NCBI RefSeq assembly: GCF_028473645.1
Contig: NZ_CP097269.1
Span: 2,870,001 to 2,934,000 of the forward strand
Direction of reading: 5' to 3'
Length of the DNA: 64,000 nt
Source of the DNA: Acidovorax sp. GBBC 1281
GTDB taxonomy: Bacteria > Pseudomonadota > Gammaproteobacteria > Burkholderiales > Burkholderiaceae_C
The number at the start of each line of letters is the position of its first letter. Position 1 is the stretch's first letter. This document shows, piece after piece, positions 16,922 to 25,323 of this stretch. The notes under the pieces are model-generated. The model did not search any database. It was not told where the DNA came from and worked only from the letters and a program-made list of their open reading frames with translations. Position numbers and translations under genes: made by a program.

Positions 16922-17265
16922 TCGGCCTTCCCACGAGCACCCGCGTCTGGATCGTTGCCGGCCACACCGACATGAGGAAGGGCTTCAACGGCCTGTCTGC
17001 GATGGTGCAGACGGCGCTGGCGGCCAACCCCTTCTGCGGTCACGTCTTCGTCTTCCGCGGCCGGCGCGGCGACATGCTCAAGGTGCTGTGGTTCGATGGC
17101 CAGGGATTGCTTCTGCTGGCCAAGCGCCTGGAGCGCGGCCGATTCGTCTGGCCGCAGGCGCAAGGCGGCAAGGTCTCGCTCACGCCGGCACAGCTCTCGA
17201 TGCTGCTCGAAGGCATCGACTGGCGCATGCCGATGCGCACAGATCAGCCTGCGCTCGCAGCTTGA
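16918..17265 (+). CDS. tnpB: IS66 TnpB (Orf2) protein
   Basis: A 115-aa protein of the TnpB_IS66 family. The hallmarks RVWIVAGHTDMRKGFNGLS, HVFVFRGRRGDMLKVLWFD and LAKRLERGRFVWP are all visible. The start is a GTG that overlaps the tnpA stop (GTGA), as in other members. It is intact and essential for IS66 transposition in characterised elements. Confidence 0.93.
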   Translation: MIGLPTSTRVWIVAGHTDMRKGFNGLSAMVQTALAANPFCGHVFVFRGRRGDMLKVLWFDGQGLLLLAKRLERGRFVWPQAQGGKVSLTPAQLSMLLEGIDWRMPMRTDQPALAA

Positions 17266-17342
17266 ACTGGGCTCAAGAATTCGTCTTCTGAACGCGCTGG
17301 TCGCGGTCGATTCCGGGTAGGTCCGATGGCATAGTAGATGGC

Positions 17343-18799
17343 GTGCCGAACACCGCCAACGCACCCCACACCGTCGACTCGCTGCTGCGTGTCGTGCAGG
17401 CCCGTGACGCGGAAGTCGCCCTGCTCAAACTGCTCATGAACTCGCACCGGTCGGCAAGACACCGAAGGCGCAAGCGGCCAACAGCGAAGGCTTCGACCGC
17501 AGCCTGCCCACACACCTGCCGCGGGAGAACCATGTGTACCGGCCCGAGACATCGGATGCGCGGCGCGATGCCGCCGGCCAGGCCTGCGGCTGCAGCGCAT
17601 GTGGTGGTCGGCTGCGGCAGATCGGCCAGGACGTCTCGGAACAACTGGAGTACGTGCCCTCGCGCTTCAAGGTGATCCGCCACGTGCGCCCCAAGCTCGC
17701 CTGCATGGCGTGCGAATCGATCTTCCAGGCGCCAGCGCCCAGCCGGCCCATCGCACGCGGCGTGGCCGGCCCCGGGCTGCTGGCCCACGTGCTGGTCGCC
17801 AAGTATTGCGACCACCAACCGCTGTACCGCCAGAGCCGGATCTACGCACGCGAGGGCGTCCTGATCGAGCGCTCCACGATGGCTGGCTGGGTCGGCCAGA
17901 GCGAGAAGCTCTTGCACCCACTGGTCGCAGCGCTCGGGCGCTACGTGCTGGCGGGCTCCAAGCTCCACGCCGACGACACGCCAGTGGCGGTGCTCTCGCC
18001 CGGGCGGGGCAAGACCAAGACCGGGCGGCTCTGGGTCTACGTGCGTGACGATCGGTCATCTGCGAGTGCAGACGCGCCCGCGGCGTGGTTGCGTTACTCG
18101 CCCGACCGCAAGGGTGAACATCCTCAGGCGCACCTGAAGAACTTCAAGGGCGTGTTGCAGGCCGATGCGTATGCCGGCTTCGCCAAGCTCTATGCAAACG
18201 GCAACGTCATCGAGGCTTCGTGCTGGGCGCATGCGCGCAGACCATTCTGGGATCTGCACGAGAGCCAGGGGCGGGCGCAGGGCTCGGTTGCAGAACAGGC
18301 CCTTCGGCGCATCGGTGCGCTGTATGCGATCGAATCCGACATCCGCGGCCGCCCACCGGATGAGCGCTGCCGGGAGCGGCAGGCGCGAGCCGGGCCGTTG
18401 CTCGAGGAACTGTTCGCCTGGTTGCGAGGGATGCTCGGGCAGGTGTGTGCCAAGTCGGAACTCGCACGCGCCATCGGCTACACGCTCACACGGCTCCGGT
18501 CGTTGACGCGCTACCGTGACGACGGTCGCATCGAGATCGACAACAACGCCGCCGAGCGCGCGCTGCGCGGCGTGAGCCTGGGCCGCAAGAACTTCATGTT
18601 CATGGGCTCGGACGCTGGGGGCGAGCGCGCCGCGGCCATCTACAGCCTGGTGGAGACGGCCAAGCTGAACGGGCTCGACCCCGAGGCTTACCTGCGCGAT
18701 GTGCTCGGGCGCATTGCGGACCATCCGATCAATCGCATCGACGAGTTGCTGCCGTGGAACATCGGCCGACACGCCGAAGACCAACGACAAGCAGCTTGA
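17343..18799 (+). pseudogene. tnpC: IS66 TnpC transposase, frameshifted with an internal deletion
   Basis: The N-terminus is encoded in one frame from a GTG at 17343 ([30 protein letters not shown]). At about 17435 the coding switches frame, and the region that usually follows (KLKLQLLRRNRAMFG-like, roughly 50-60 residues) is missing. The rest (from [10 protein letters not shown] through 18799) is continuous, with the zinc-finger-like CGCSACGG, catalytic [16 protein letters not shown] and [12 protein letters not shown]. The catalytic core is whole, but the full-length protein cannot be made without frameshifting. An ATG at 17534 could yield a 421-aa N-terminally short version. Confidence 0.82.
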
Positions 18800-18801
18800 G
18801 C

Positions 18802-19383
18802 ATGGCGAGCAAGGTCCAACGGATCAAGGCACCAGCGGCGATCCTGCAACTGCACATTGAATTGCGCGGCACCAAGCCCAAGGTCTGGCGCCGCGTCCTG
18901 GTGCCAGAGACGATCACCCTGGCCAAGCTGCATCTTGTGGTCCAGGCTGCCTTCGGCTGGGGCCACTCGCATCTGCACGAGTTCATCGCTGGCGACGGCG
19001 AGCGCTATGGCACGCCAGACCCGATGCACGACGAGCCTGGCTCGATCACCAGCGAAAGCACGCGACTGACCACTGCCCTGAACCGGTCGACGCTGAGCTA
19101 CGTCTACGACTTCGGGGACTACTGGGACCACCGCATCAAGGTCGAGAAGAAGATCGCACCGATGCCGCAGTTCGTGCTCCCGTTCTGTGCCGGCGGTGCC
19201 TGTGCAACGCCGCCGGAGGATTGCGGAGGCGCACCGGGCTATGCGGAGTTCGTGCGGGCCATGGCGAACCCTGACGATCCCGAGCACGACAACCTGGTCG
19301 AATGGATCGGTGCCGATACCTGGGACCCGTTGGCCTTCGACAGCATCGAGATCAACGACCGGCTCGCCGCGATCAAGGTCTGA
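18802..19383 (+). CDS. Plasmid pRiA4b ORF-3-like protein (IS66 passenger)
   Basis: A 193-aa protein of the PRiA4_ORF3 family. The pattern LHIELRGTKPKVWRRVLVP, GWGHSHLHEF, YVYDFGDYWDHRIKVE and CAGGACATPPEDCGG is characteristic. The family is common on plasmids and in some IS66-like elements; its biochemical function is unknown. It starts 3 bases after the tnpC stop, inside the inverted repeats, so it moves with the element. Confidence 0.85.
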   Translation: MASKVQRIKAPAAILQLHIELRGTKPKVWRRVLVPETITLAKLHLVVQAAFGWGHSHLHEFIAGDGERYGTPDPMHDEPGSITSESTRLTTALNRSTLSYVYDFGDYWDHRIKVEKKIAPMPQFVLPFCAGGACATPPEDCGGAPGYAEFVRAMANPDDPEHDNLVEWIGADTWDPLAFDSIEINDRLAAIKV

Positions 19384-19389
19384 GCGACG

Positions 19390-19635
19390 ATGTCTCGGAC
19401 GAACTACATCAAGGCCCTGATCGAGGACGGCGGCGACATCACGATCGGTGCGCTGCCACCGCACGAGTGCGTCGCCACGGCCGCCGATGGCAGCAACTGC
19501 CTGGCCATGCTCGTGCGTCGCGACGGTGAGAGCCTCAACGTCCTGCTCAAACGCTTGAACAAGGCCATCGGCCTGGCTTGGTCAAACGACACGTTCGTTG
19601 ACGAGGTCAACGACGGCGAGAGCGACCTGCTGTAG
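19390..19635 (+). CDS. Small IS66-associated accessory protein
   Basis: An 81-aa acidic protein (starts MSRTNYIKAL) located 6 bases after the pRiA4b ORF-3 gene and within the element. It contains a single HECVA/NCLAML cysteine pair and a C-terminal Asp/Glu-rich tail. I recognise no domain. The close spacing and same orientation suggest one transcript with the passenger gene. Bases 19636-19682 hold nothing else before the right inverted repeat. Confidence 0.6.
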   Translation: MSRTNYIKALIEDGGDITIGALPPHECVATAADGSNCLAMLVRRDGESLNVLLKRLNKAIGLAWSNDTFVDEVNDGESDLL

Positions 19636-19761
19636 TTCTTCCGTCGATCCCGCGTCAAGAGGGGGGCTGAGACGGCGCCTACCACCATCGCAGCGTACAT
19701 GGACCACCGATCCTGCACATCAGCCCTCAGCAAAAACAGAGGGTACTGAGAAGACGCTTAC

Positions 19762-20371
19762 CCTTGAACGGCGTGGCGAAGTTCATCGCCATGGCGGGTG
19801 GCGGGGGCGTCGCCGCGGCCGGCGCCTTGTCGCCATAGGCCGCCAGGCCCAGGTCCGACGGGCGGTTGCGCACGAAGGCCAGTGCCAGCATGCCCACTGT
19901 CGCGCAGGCGATGAAGATCGGCGCGATGGCGGAGCGCCAACCCCAGTGTTCGATCATCCAGGCCGCGAAGGGCAGGAAGGCCAGTTGCCCCGTCGCTGCG
20001 CTGGCCGTCAGCAGCCCCACGACCAAGCCGCGCCGTGCGACGAACCAGCGGTTGGCCACCACCGCGCCCAGAACCAGCGCCGTCAGGCCGGTGCCCAGGC
20101 CCAGCAGCAGGCTCCACAGAACGAACAATTGCCACAGCTGGCTGGCCAGCGTGACCAGCGCCATGCCGGTGCCCACCAGGGCAAGGCCCAGGCACATCAC
20201 CGCCCGCAGGCCCCAGCGCTCCATCAGCACGGCGGCGAACGGCCCCATCAGCCCGAACAGTGCAAAGCGCAATGCCAGCGCGGTGGAGATCTGGTCCGTC
20301 GTCCAGCCGAACTCTTTGGACAGCGGCTGCAGCATCGCGCCCGGCAGGCCCAGCGCCGCCGACATCGTCAA
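19762..20371 (-). pseudogene. MFS transporter fragment, truncated at both ends
   Basis: About 200 codons of a major facilitator protein. The recognisable parts are SKEFGWTTDQISTALALRF, the loop signature ANRWFVARRGLVVGLLTASA, and helices through PSDLGLAAYGD. The N-terminus lacks most of the first transmembrane helix (sequence similarity to an MFS start ends near 20371), and the C-terminal half is removed where the IS66 right end begins at 19761. About six helices remain, so it cannot be functional. Bases 20372-20485 next to it hold no gene. Confidence 0.75.
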
Positions 20372-20485
20372 ACAGCTTCGCCGCAGTGCAGATGGAGATC
20401 GGGCGATTAGAGTTGTTGTTTGGTTCGAATGATGTTGGCGCCCATAAATCGCCCAGCACGCACAGTGAAATCAGGCGTCGAAGGA

Positions 20486-21559
20486 CTATGTCAATGCTTC
20501 CCTTGAAGTCTCGGTCAGAAGTAATCGACCGTCTGTCGAGATGCTGGATAGGATCCTTGACGCACGTTCAAGCGTGATGTAAGGCGCTCCCGTTCCTCGA
20601 TAGGCAGACGCGAAGGTGGGCCAATCGGCGAGCACCATTTGCCTTAACAACTCAACCTCGGTCTCCGATTCGCAAGCCACGCCAAGAACACAGTCCGACA
20701 AGGTCACTCGTCGTCCCTTGCCGAGCACGCACAACTTCCCCGGCGTTACAAGTCCGACGCGAGGGAAGAGGAGAGCCGGACCAGTGAGGACGGCCCCCAC
20801 GACATGCACTCCGGAGCTCGTTACAGCACCATTCTGCAAATGGTTCGTGTGGACCAACGGCTTGCCTGAACGGGACGAGACCACTTTGCGAGAATGCATC
20901 TGGACGCGGCCGCGCACAATCGCAAGCGTCGGTGGGCTGGTGACATGCTCGGTGGCAGCCAAAGGCATCCTCAACTTCGTCATACGAACGAGGCATGTGC
21001 GTGCCCTTACGCCCTGGAATGCAGACCGCGCGTTGTCGCGAATCACCTCGACGTGGAACTGCTTGCGCAGAACCCTCCATACAGACTCGTCATGCTCGCT
21101 CACCAAGCATCCGTCAGGTAGAACTGCCAAGATGGCGCCATCCGGCCGTAGAAACGGAATGCTGTTGACGACAAACGCCATCGCGATGCTGGTGTGAAAC
21201 ACCTCCTCTCCAACCACAACCTCGAACGTCTGTCGGTTCCTGCGCGAGAACGGAGGGTTCAGCAGGACCAAGTCAACGCCTGCAAGATGATTCCGGAGCG
21301 ACGACGACCGCACAGAGCGCGGTTTCAGGAAGTCCGAACATGCTGTCCGCCACTGAGGTCGGCTCTTTCGCAGGCTGGCCACAGACGCGGCGGAGACGTC
21401 ATTGGCAATTATCGAAGCCGCGGGCCAGCGACGCTCGGCGGCCAGTAACAGACTGCCCTCGCCACATGCAAAGTCGGCAATCGAAAGCGCGCTACGACGC
21501 GGCGTCGCGAGGCCGACCAGCGCATCGGCAAGCTCGGGTGATGTATAGAAACGGTCCAT
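20486..21559 (-). CDS. N6-adenine-type DNA methyltransferase (last gene of candidate defence operon)
   Basis: A 357-aa class I SAM-dependent methyltransferase. Motif I is seen as IADFACGEGSLLLAAE (about residues 27-42), an acidic post-I residue as IIANDVSAAS, and catalytic motif IV as LVLLNPPFSR (about residues 98-107); NPPF is typical of DNA N6-adenine (or N4-cytosine) methylases. Target-recognition sequence probably lies in the C-terminal part. The start overlaps the upstream gene's stop (ATGA), showing coupling to the operon. No restriction nuclease is encoded nearby, so this is either an epigenetic self-marking enzyme or an effector of the system. Confidence 0.8.
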   Translation of the reverse strand: MDRFYTSPELADALVGLATPRRSALSIADFACGEGSLLLAAERRWPAASIIANDVSAASVASLRKSRPQWRTACSDFLKPRSVRSSSLRNHLAGVDLVLLNPPFSRRNRQTFEVVVGEEVFHTSIAMAFVVNSIPFLRPDGAILAVLPDGCLVSEHDESVWRVLRKQFHVEVIRDNARSAFQGVRARTCLVRMTKLRMPLAATEHVTSPPTLAIVRGRVQMHSRKVVSSRSGKPLVHTNHLQNGAVTSSGVHVVGAVLTGPALLFPRVGLVTPGKLCVLGKGRRVTLSDCVLGVACESETEVELLRQMVLADWPTFASAYRGTGAPYITLERASRILSSISTDGRLLLTETSREALT

Positions 21560-22530
21560 CAGCGCCGCCCCGCTCCGCTCGTCATTGAGCTGCCGCCTGC
21601 ACCTGCGGTGATTGCGCCAACGTGATATACCAAGAGCCTATCTAGGCCGTCGGTGCGGCCCTCCTTGCGAATCGGGTTGTCATAGATGAGCTCAATACGG
21701 CTCGGCGACGTCAACGCGAACATCACAGCGCCGAGCGCGTGGGGCTTCGTGCCAATCATGGCGACCTTCAACGTGGAGTTGGGATGGCGCCGAGCCAATT
21801 CCTGCAGAAGGTAAAAACAGCTGAAGGGGCAATTCGCAGGCACGAACTCGATGTGGTGCCAGGCGCTTGTCTCCTCCAGTGCAGCCCTGTTCCCCATGTA
21901 GGTCTCGAAGATGTACCAGGGTTTGAAGCCTGGGATGCCCACCACCGGCACTATCCGCTCGTGGCTTGGCTGCACCTGCTCGATGACATGACGAAACCTT
22001 GCCCCCTCGAACCCCAGCAGCGGCACGAAGACTGATTCTTCCGTTGTGGAAATCGTTGCGAAGCCCGGCATTGGCGCGATGCCCGCGATGCGTGCACTCA
22101 GGTCGTAGATTTGGCCTTCCAGCGGTGCCGCGCTTCGCTTGTACCGATATGGTTCCACGTAGACAGCACGCACCTCCATCCTCGCGGCAATGGCCGCTCG
22201 GATGAGCGCAGCCCAGGTTGGATGGCTTAGGCCGGTGATGTCGACGTAGAGGACTCGACCTATTCCCCATGCAGCAAGTAGCCTGGAAAGCGATGCGGCG
22301 CTCCGCAGGAAGAACTCCTCCTCTACGCCGGACACCTGGAAACCAGAGACGGATTCAGTGGTAACTTCGATGAACTGAACATCCTTGCAGCCCTGTCGCC
22401 ACTGTCCGGTGTGACTGCTGCGGTCTTCATTGCTGACGCGATAGATGTACGCGCTTCCAGGCACGGGCGTAAAGTGACTGACCGACTCAAAGGTGTCGGT
22501 CAGAATCGGCTCGCGCTTCAACTCACGCAT
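21559..22530 (-). CDS. Unknown alpha/beta (Rossmann-like) protein of candidate defence operon
   Basis: A 323-aa protein I cannot assign to a family. It shows alternating hydrophobic strands and helices in two blocks: an N-terminal one with RVLYVDITGLSHPTWAALIR and a C-terminal one with STLKVAMIGTKPHALGAVMF. Between them are FVPLLGFEGARFRHVIEQ, VPVVGIPGF and NCPFSCFYLL. The strand-Gly-loop patterns suggest one or two nucleotide-binding-type folds, possibly a ligand sensor or nucleotide-modifying enzyme; this is inference. Its start overlaps the ATPase gene by 8 bases and its stop overlaps the methylase start, so all three are probably made together. Confidence 0.6.
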   Translation of the reverse strand: MRELKREPILTDTFESVSHFTPVPGSAYIYRVSNEDRSSHTGQWRQGCKDVQFIEVTTESVSGFQVSGVEEEFFLRSAASLSRLLAAWGIGRVLYVDITGLSHPTWAALIRAAIAARMEVRAVYVEPYRYKRSAAPLEGQIYDLSARIAGIAPMPGFATISTTEESVFVPLLGFEGARFRHVIEQVQPSHERIVPVVGIPGFKPWYIFETYMGNRAALEETSAWHHIEFVPANCPFSCFYLLQELARRHPNSTLKVAMIGTKPHALGAVMFALTSPSRIELIYDNPIRKEGRTDGLDRLLVYHVGAITAGAGGSSMTSGAGRR

Positions 22531-24403
22531 AGAAGTCGCCGAACAGTTGCATCTGGTCGGGAAGGTCCGCTTCGGACTCCCTGTGGTTGAGCTTCAAAAC
22601 GGCTTCGATGCCCTCCCTCGGCTTGTCCACCAGGTTCAACAGGTTTGCCGTCGTCAGCAGAATCTTTCGCTTCTTCCGGTGGCTAAAGACAAAGAAGGGC
22701 GCAAAGATGGGGTGAATCATGTAGTCGTAGGCCTTGGTATCCCGCTCGTCCAGCAGCTTGCTGCCGGCATACCTGACCAACGCCAAATGCATCACCGAGT
22801 GCTTGAGCAGGTCCATGGCCTTCCCATCACTGTCGGACACCTGCTCCTCGCGGAGGTGGAACTGGTTCGCCTCCGGCGTGTGTCCGGCCGGAGACTCAGC
22901 CAGAACGCCAAAGACCCGACCGAGGCTCAAAAGTAGCTTCGTCAACCGCGCGCCGTCGACGCTGAGACCCTCCAGTTCGGATAGGTTCTTCCGCCCGACT
23001 GCCTGCGCAGCTCGGGTCTGAACTTCGGCGCTAATAGGCGAGAACGGCTCGCCGCCTTCTTCGTCGTGAAGGAGAAGCGCGGAGTGCACCAGCTCAAGAA
23101 GGTAGCGGATGTTGCCTTCGCAGAGCGATAGGTAGACGTCCCAGCCACAGTAGTACTTCCGAATACCTCGTTTGCCGTTGCGGATGGCGAACAAAGATGC
23201 ATGGAAGTGGTTGTTGAAGCGGTCCTTGCTGGAAGAAGTGTCCGTAAGCCACGCGTCAACCTCCTGGGAGAGCGTAGTCGTCCCCTTATGGGAGCTCGCC
23301 CAATAGTCCAAGAAGTACTGAACGCCAATCGGAAGTGCCTTTGCCGCCTCGCGCTGCGCTGGCGAGCTAGCCGCTTCAATCGCCTTACGGACGCGAGACT
23401 CTTGACCCTTGTCAATCAGGCGCGCGGCCTCATCAAGATCGTCCAGCTTAGGGAATAGCGAAGGGAAATCTGCGACAACAGCCGTACCCTCAACGGTTCC
23501 TTGGTATCGAGCCGACAGAACGCCCTCGGCGAACGACTTGAAGCGAGATTCCGTCAGCATCTCCGCGATGGAAATGCGTGCGTAGTCCGCGGGAGAGGTC
23601 AGCTGCTCGTTCCCATTCAGCGTTGAACGCTCTCGCCATCCGAGCTCTCGGACACCGACCTTAAATGTGTAGGCACCCTGAGAGTGCTTGATGATAGTGT
23701 TGAGGATGCGCTGCTGATAGTCCTCAAAGTTCTCGAACTCGTCGATGAGGAAGAAGAACTGCTTGCCGGCCAGCTCCTTCGTGTGGAGCAACGCCGAGGC
23801 AAGCGCGTCCACCGGCGCGCCCTGCATCGACAGAAAGGTCGGTGGCGAGTCCACGATGCTGTTGATAGACGCTTCGAACCCCAACATCTGAAGTCTGACT
23901 TCCTGAGCCAGGTCGGCTAGGCGGCCGTCAGACTTGAGGCCGAGGGTCGCGCGGAACGCTGCAAGGTCATTCGGGTCTAGCGACAGATCTCTGTCCGTTT
24001 GAAGCTCGTACCAGCAGGCGAACTCCAGGAGCTGGGTACAGAACACCAAATTCAGATAGTGGCCAAAACAGGCGCGCCACCTTTCCTCAGAAAGCTCCGG
24101 TCCCCGGAAAGCGGTCACGCGGTTGGTGTTTACGCGGTGGTATAGGCCAAAGAATTGCCAAGTGTCGATGACACTCTTGTCAGATTTGGCAAAGGCGAAC
24201 TGACCTTGGTACGACAGGCCCTGCAGAACAGTAGTCTTCCCAGTGCCCCGGCCTCCAATGAGTACACACGGCCGATTCGTCTTTAGCAAATCGAAGTAGC
24301 CCGGTACGGTGAACAAGTCGAACAGCTGCTCGCGAAGCCATTCCGCCTTGTAGAGGCCAAGCACCGTGCTCAGCTTGTCGATAGACCCGTTCTGGCTCGT
24401 CAT
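22523..24403 (-). CDS. ORC/STAND-like P-loop ATPase of candidate defence operon
   Basis: A 626-aa ATPase. Walker A is GGRGTGKTT (residues 50-58) and Walker B FFFLIDEFEN (216-225), with a likely sensor region about 250 (VGVRELGWRERS). About 350 residues of helical sequence follow, with a winged-helix-like stretch near the C-terminus. The arrangement fits the ORC/CDC6-like or STAND-type ATPases found in prokaryotic conflict systems. The ATG at 24403 is two bases after the upstream stop; the longer open frame upstream overlaps the PRTase gene and is not coding. Probable role: NTP-driven sensor or assembly scaffold. Confidence 0.78.
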   Translation of the reverse strand: MTSQNGSIDKLSTVLGLYKAEWLREQLFDLFTVPGYFDLLKTNRPCVLIGGRGTGKTTVLQGLSYQGQFAFAKSDKSVIDTWQFFGLYHRVNTNRVTAFRGPELSEERWRACFGHYLNLVFCTQLLEFACWYELQTDRDLSLDPNDLAAFRATLGLKSDGRLADLAQEVRLQMLGFEASINSIVDSPPTFLSMQGAPVDALASALLHTKELAGKQFFFLIDEFENFEDYQQRILNTIIKHSQGAYTFKVGVRELGWRERSTLNGNEQLTSPADYARISIAEMLTESRFKSFAEGVLSARYQGTVEGTAVVADFPSLFPKLDDLDEAARLIDKGQESRVRKAIEAASSPAQREAAKALPIGVQYFLDYWASSHKGTTTLSQEVDAWLTDTSSSKDRFNNHFHASLFAIRNGKRGIRKYYCGWDVYLSLCEGNIRYLLELVHSALLLHDEEGGEPFSPISAEVQTRAAQAVGRKNLSELEGLSVDGARLTKLLLSLGRVFGVLAESPAGHTPEANQFHLREEQVSDSDGKAMDLLKHSVMHLALVRYAGSKLLDERDTKAYDYMIHPIFAPFFVFSHRKKRKILLTTANLLNLVDKPREGIEAVLKLNHRESEADLPDQMQLFGDFYA

Positions 24404-24405
24404 GG

Positions 24406-25323
24406 CTATTTCTTCAGGAGCGGCTTCCAGCCGTTCTCTTGGTGCGTAAAGATAGGCAGCACAGCATCTGGCCACCCATGTTCGAAGGCGAGCGCAAGGC
24501 CTAATTTTCTGTAGCCCATCCAGCACCCCTCCTGTCCATCGCGAAATGGAATGCCGGCCTTTACGCTCGCGCGCTCGACAAAGAGGGGGCCTTCGACCTT
24601 CATGTCGTCCCGCCAAATCACTGAGCTGGGGGACAGGGCACTGTACGTTTCCGGAAGGGCGTGGGCAGGCACAAGTTTCACCAGCGGGCACTTGCGGGCA
24701 ATGTAGTCACGACCGACATCGGTGCAAATCAACGGGCAGTAATAGAAAGCCACCGCGCCTGACCCGATAGTGGCTACGAGCGACTTGAACGACGCCGCTC
24801 CCAGGTCAGACAGCTGGTGAATCTTTGTCCACGTGTTCTCGAACTGTTCGCCGGAACCGACAAAGTCGTCGACAAAGATGACATTGCCGCGCTGGGTTGC
24901 CTTCAGCTGGTCAAGTGCCTTCGCTGGCGAGAGCAACTGCTCCTCCTGCACTCCAAGCTTGTTGCGAGCCAGCCGGGCGAAGATAAAGCCACTGTCTGCA
25001 TCGCTGCTGTAGTTGCCCTCGGCGCGGACGACGATGGCCGACTCCAGGAATTGGGTCCACTGCGAGCTGGCCGAGAAGTAGTTGTCCTTGTTCTGGACAA
25101 CCAACTGCGAAAGGTTCTGGAAGGCACCCTGGAACAGCGCGCCCACCAGCTCGTCCGCGAAGTAGGTGAAGCCCTCTAGCAAGCGGATGGCGTACTTTTG
25201 GTCGGCGACATCGAAGTTCTCGAGCCAGCCTTTGGGGTCAAAACGTGTCGCTCGTGGCCACAGCTGCGCACTGACAAAAAACTTCCAGTTCTCGGCAACG
25301 GTTGGCGGCAGCTCAACGGCCAC
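24406..25323 (-). CDS. Phosphoribosyltransferase-like protein of candidate defence operon
   Basis: A 305-aa protein with a type I PRTase PRPP-binding loop, NVIFVDDFVGSGEQ (residues 147-160), preceded by beta/alpha segments and followed by SLVATIGSGAVAF as the next strand. Conflict-associated PRTase-like domains (called PRTase-CE in domain collections, from memory) have this look. The GTG start at 25323 overlaps the dUTPase gene by 11 bases. Such an enzyme might exchange or add a base on PRPP or on a nucleic acid; substrate is unknown. Single-gene identification is good, activity is inference. Confidence 0.72.
   Translation of the reverse strand: MAVELPPTVAENWKFFVSAQLWPRATRFDPKGWLENFDVADQKYAIRLLEGFTYFADELVGALFQGAFQNLSQLVVQNKDNYFSASSQWTQFLESAIVVRAEGNYSSDADSGFIFARLARNKLGVQEEQLLSPAKALDQLKATQRGNVIFVDDFVGSGEQFENTWTKIHQLSDLGAASFKSLVATIGSGAVAFYYCPLICTDVGRDYIARKCPLVKLVPAHALPETYSALSPSSVIWRDDMKVEGPLFVERASVKAGIPFRDGQEGCWMGYRKLGLALAFEHGWPDAVLPIFTHQENGWKPLLKK

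Larger units (their letters stand above)
16414..19761 (+). mobile_element. IS66-family element with passenger genes, 3348 bp
   Basis: The ends are GTAAGCG.../...CGCTTAC, the IS66 signature, within perfect inverted repeats that extend for about 79 bp (16414-16492 and 19683-19761). Inside are tnpA, tnpB and tnpC plus two accessory genes on the same strand. The 8-bp flanks (GCTGGATC left, CCTTGAAC right) do not match, and different truncated genes lie on the two sides (imuB and an MFS gene), so this is a rearrangement junction, not a simple insertion. Confidence 0.92.

Noticed and set aside
20486..21559. Type I or type II restriction-modification system, because of the methylase.
   Set aside because: No restriction nuclease or specificity subunit is encoded in the operon or next to it.
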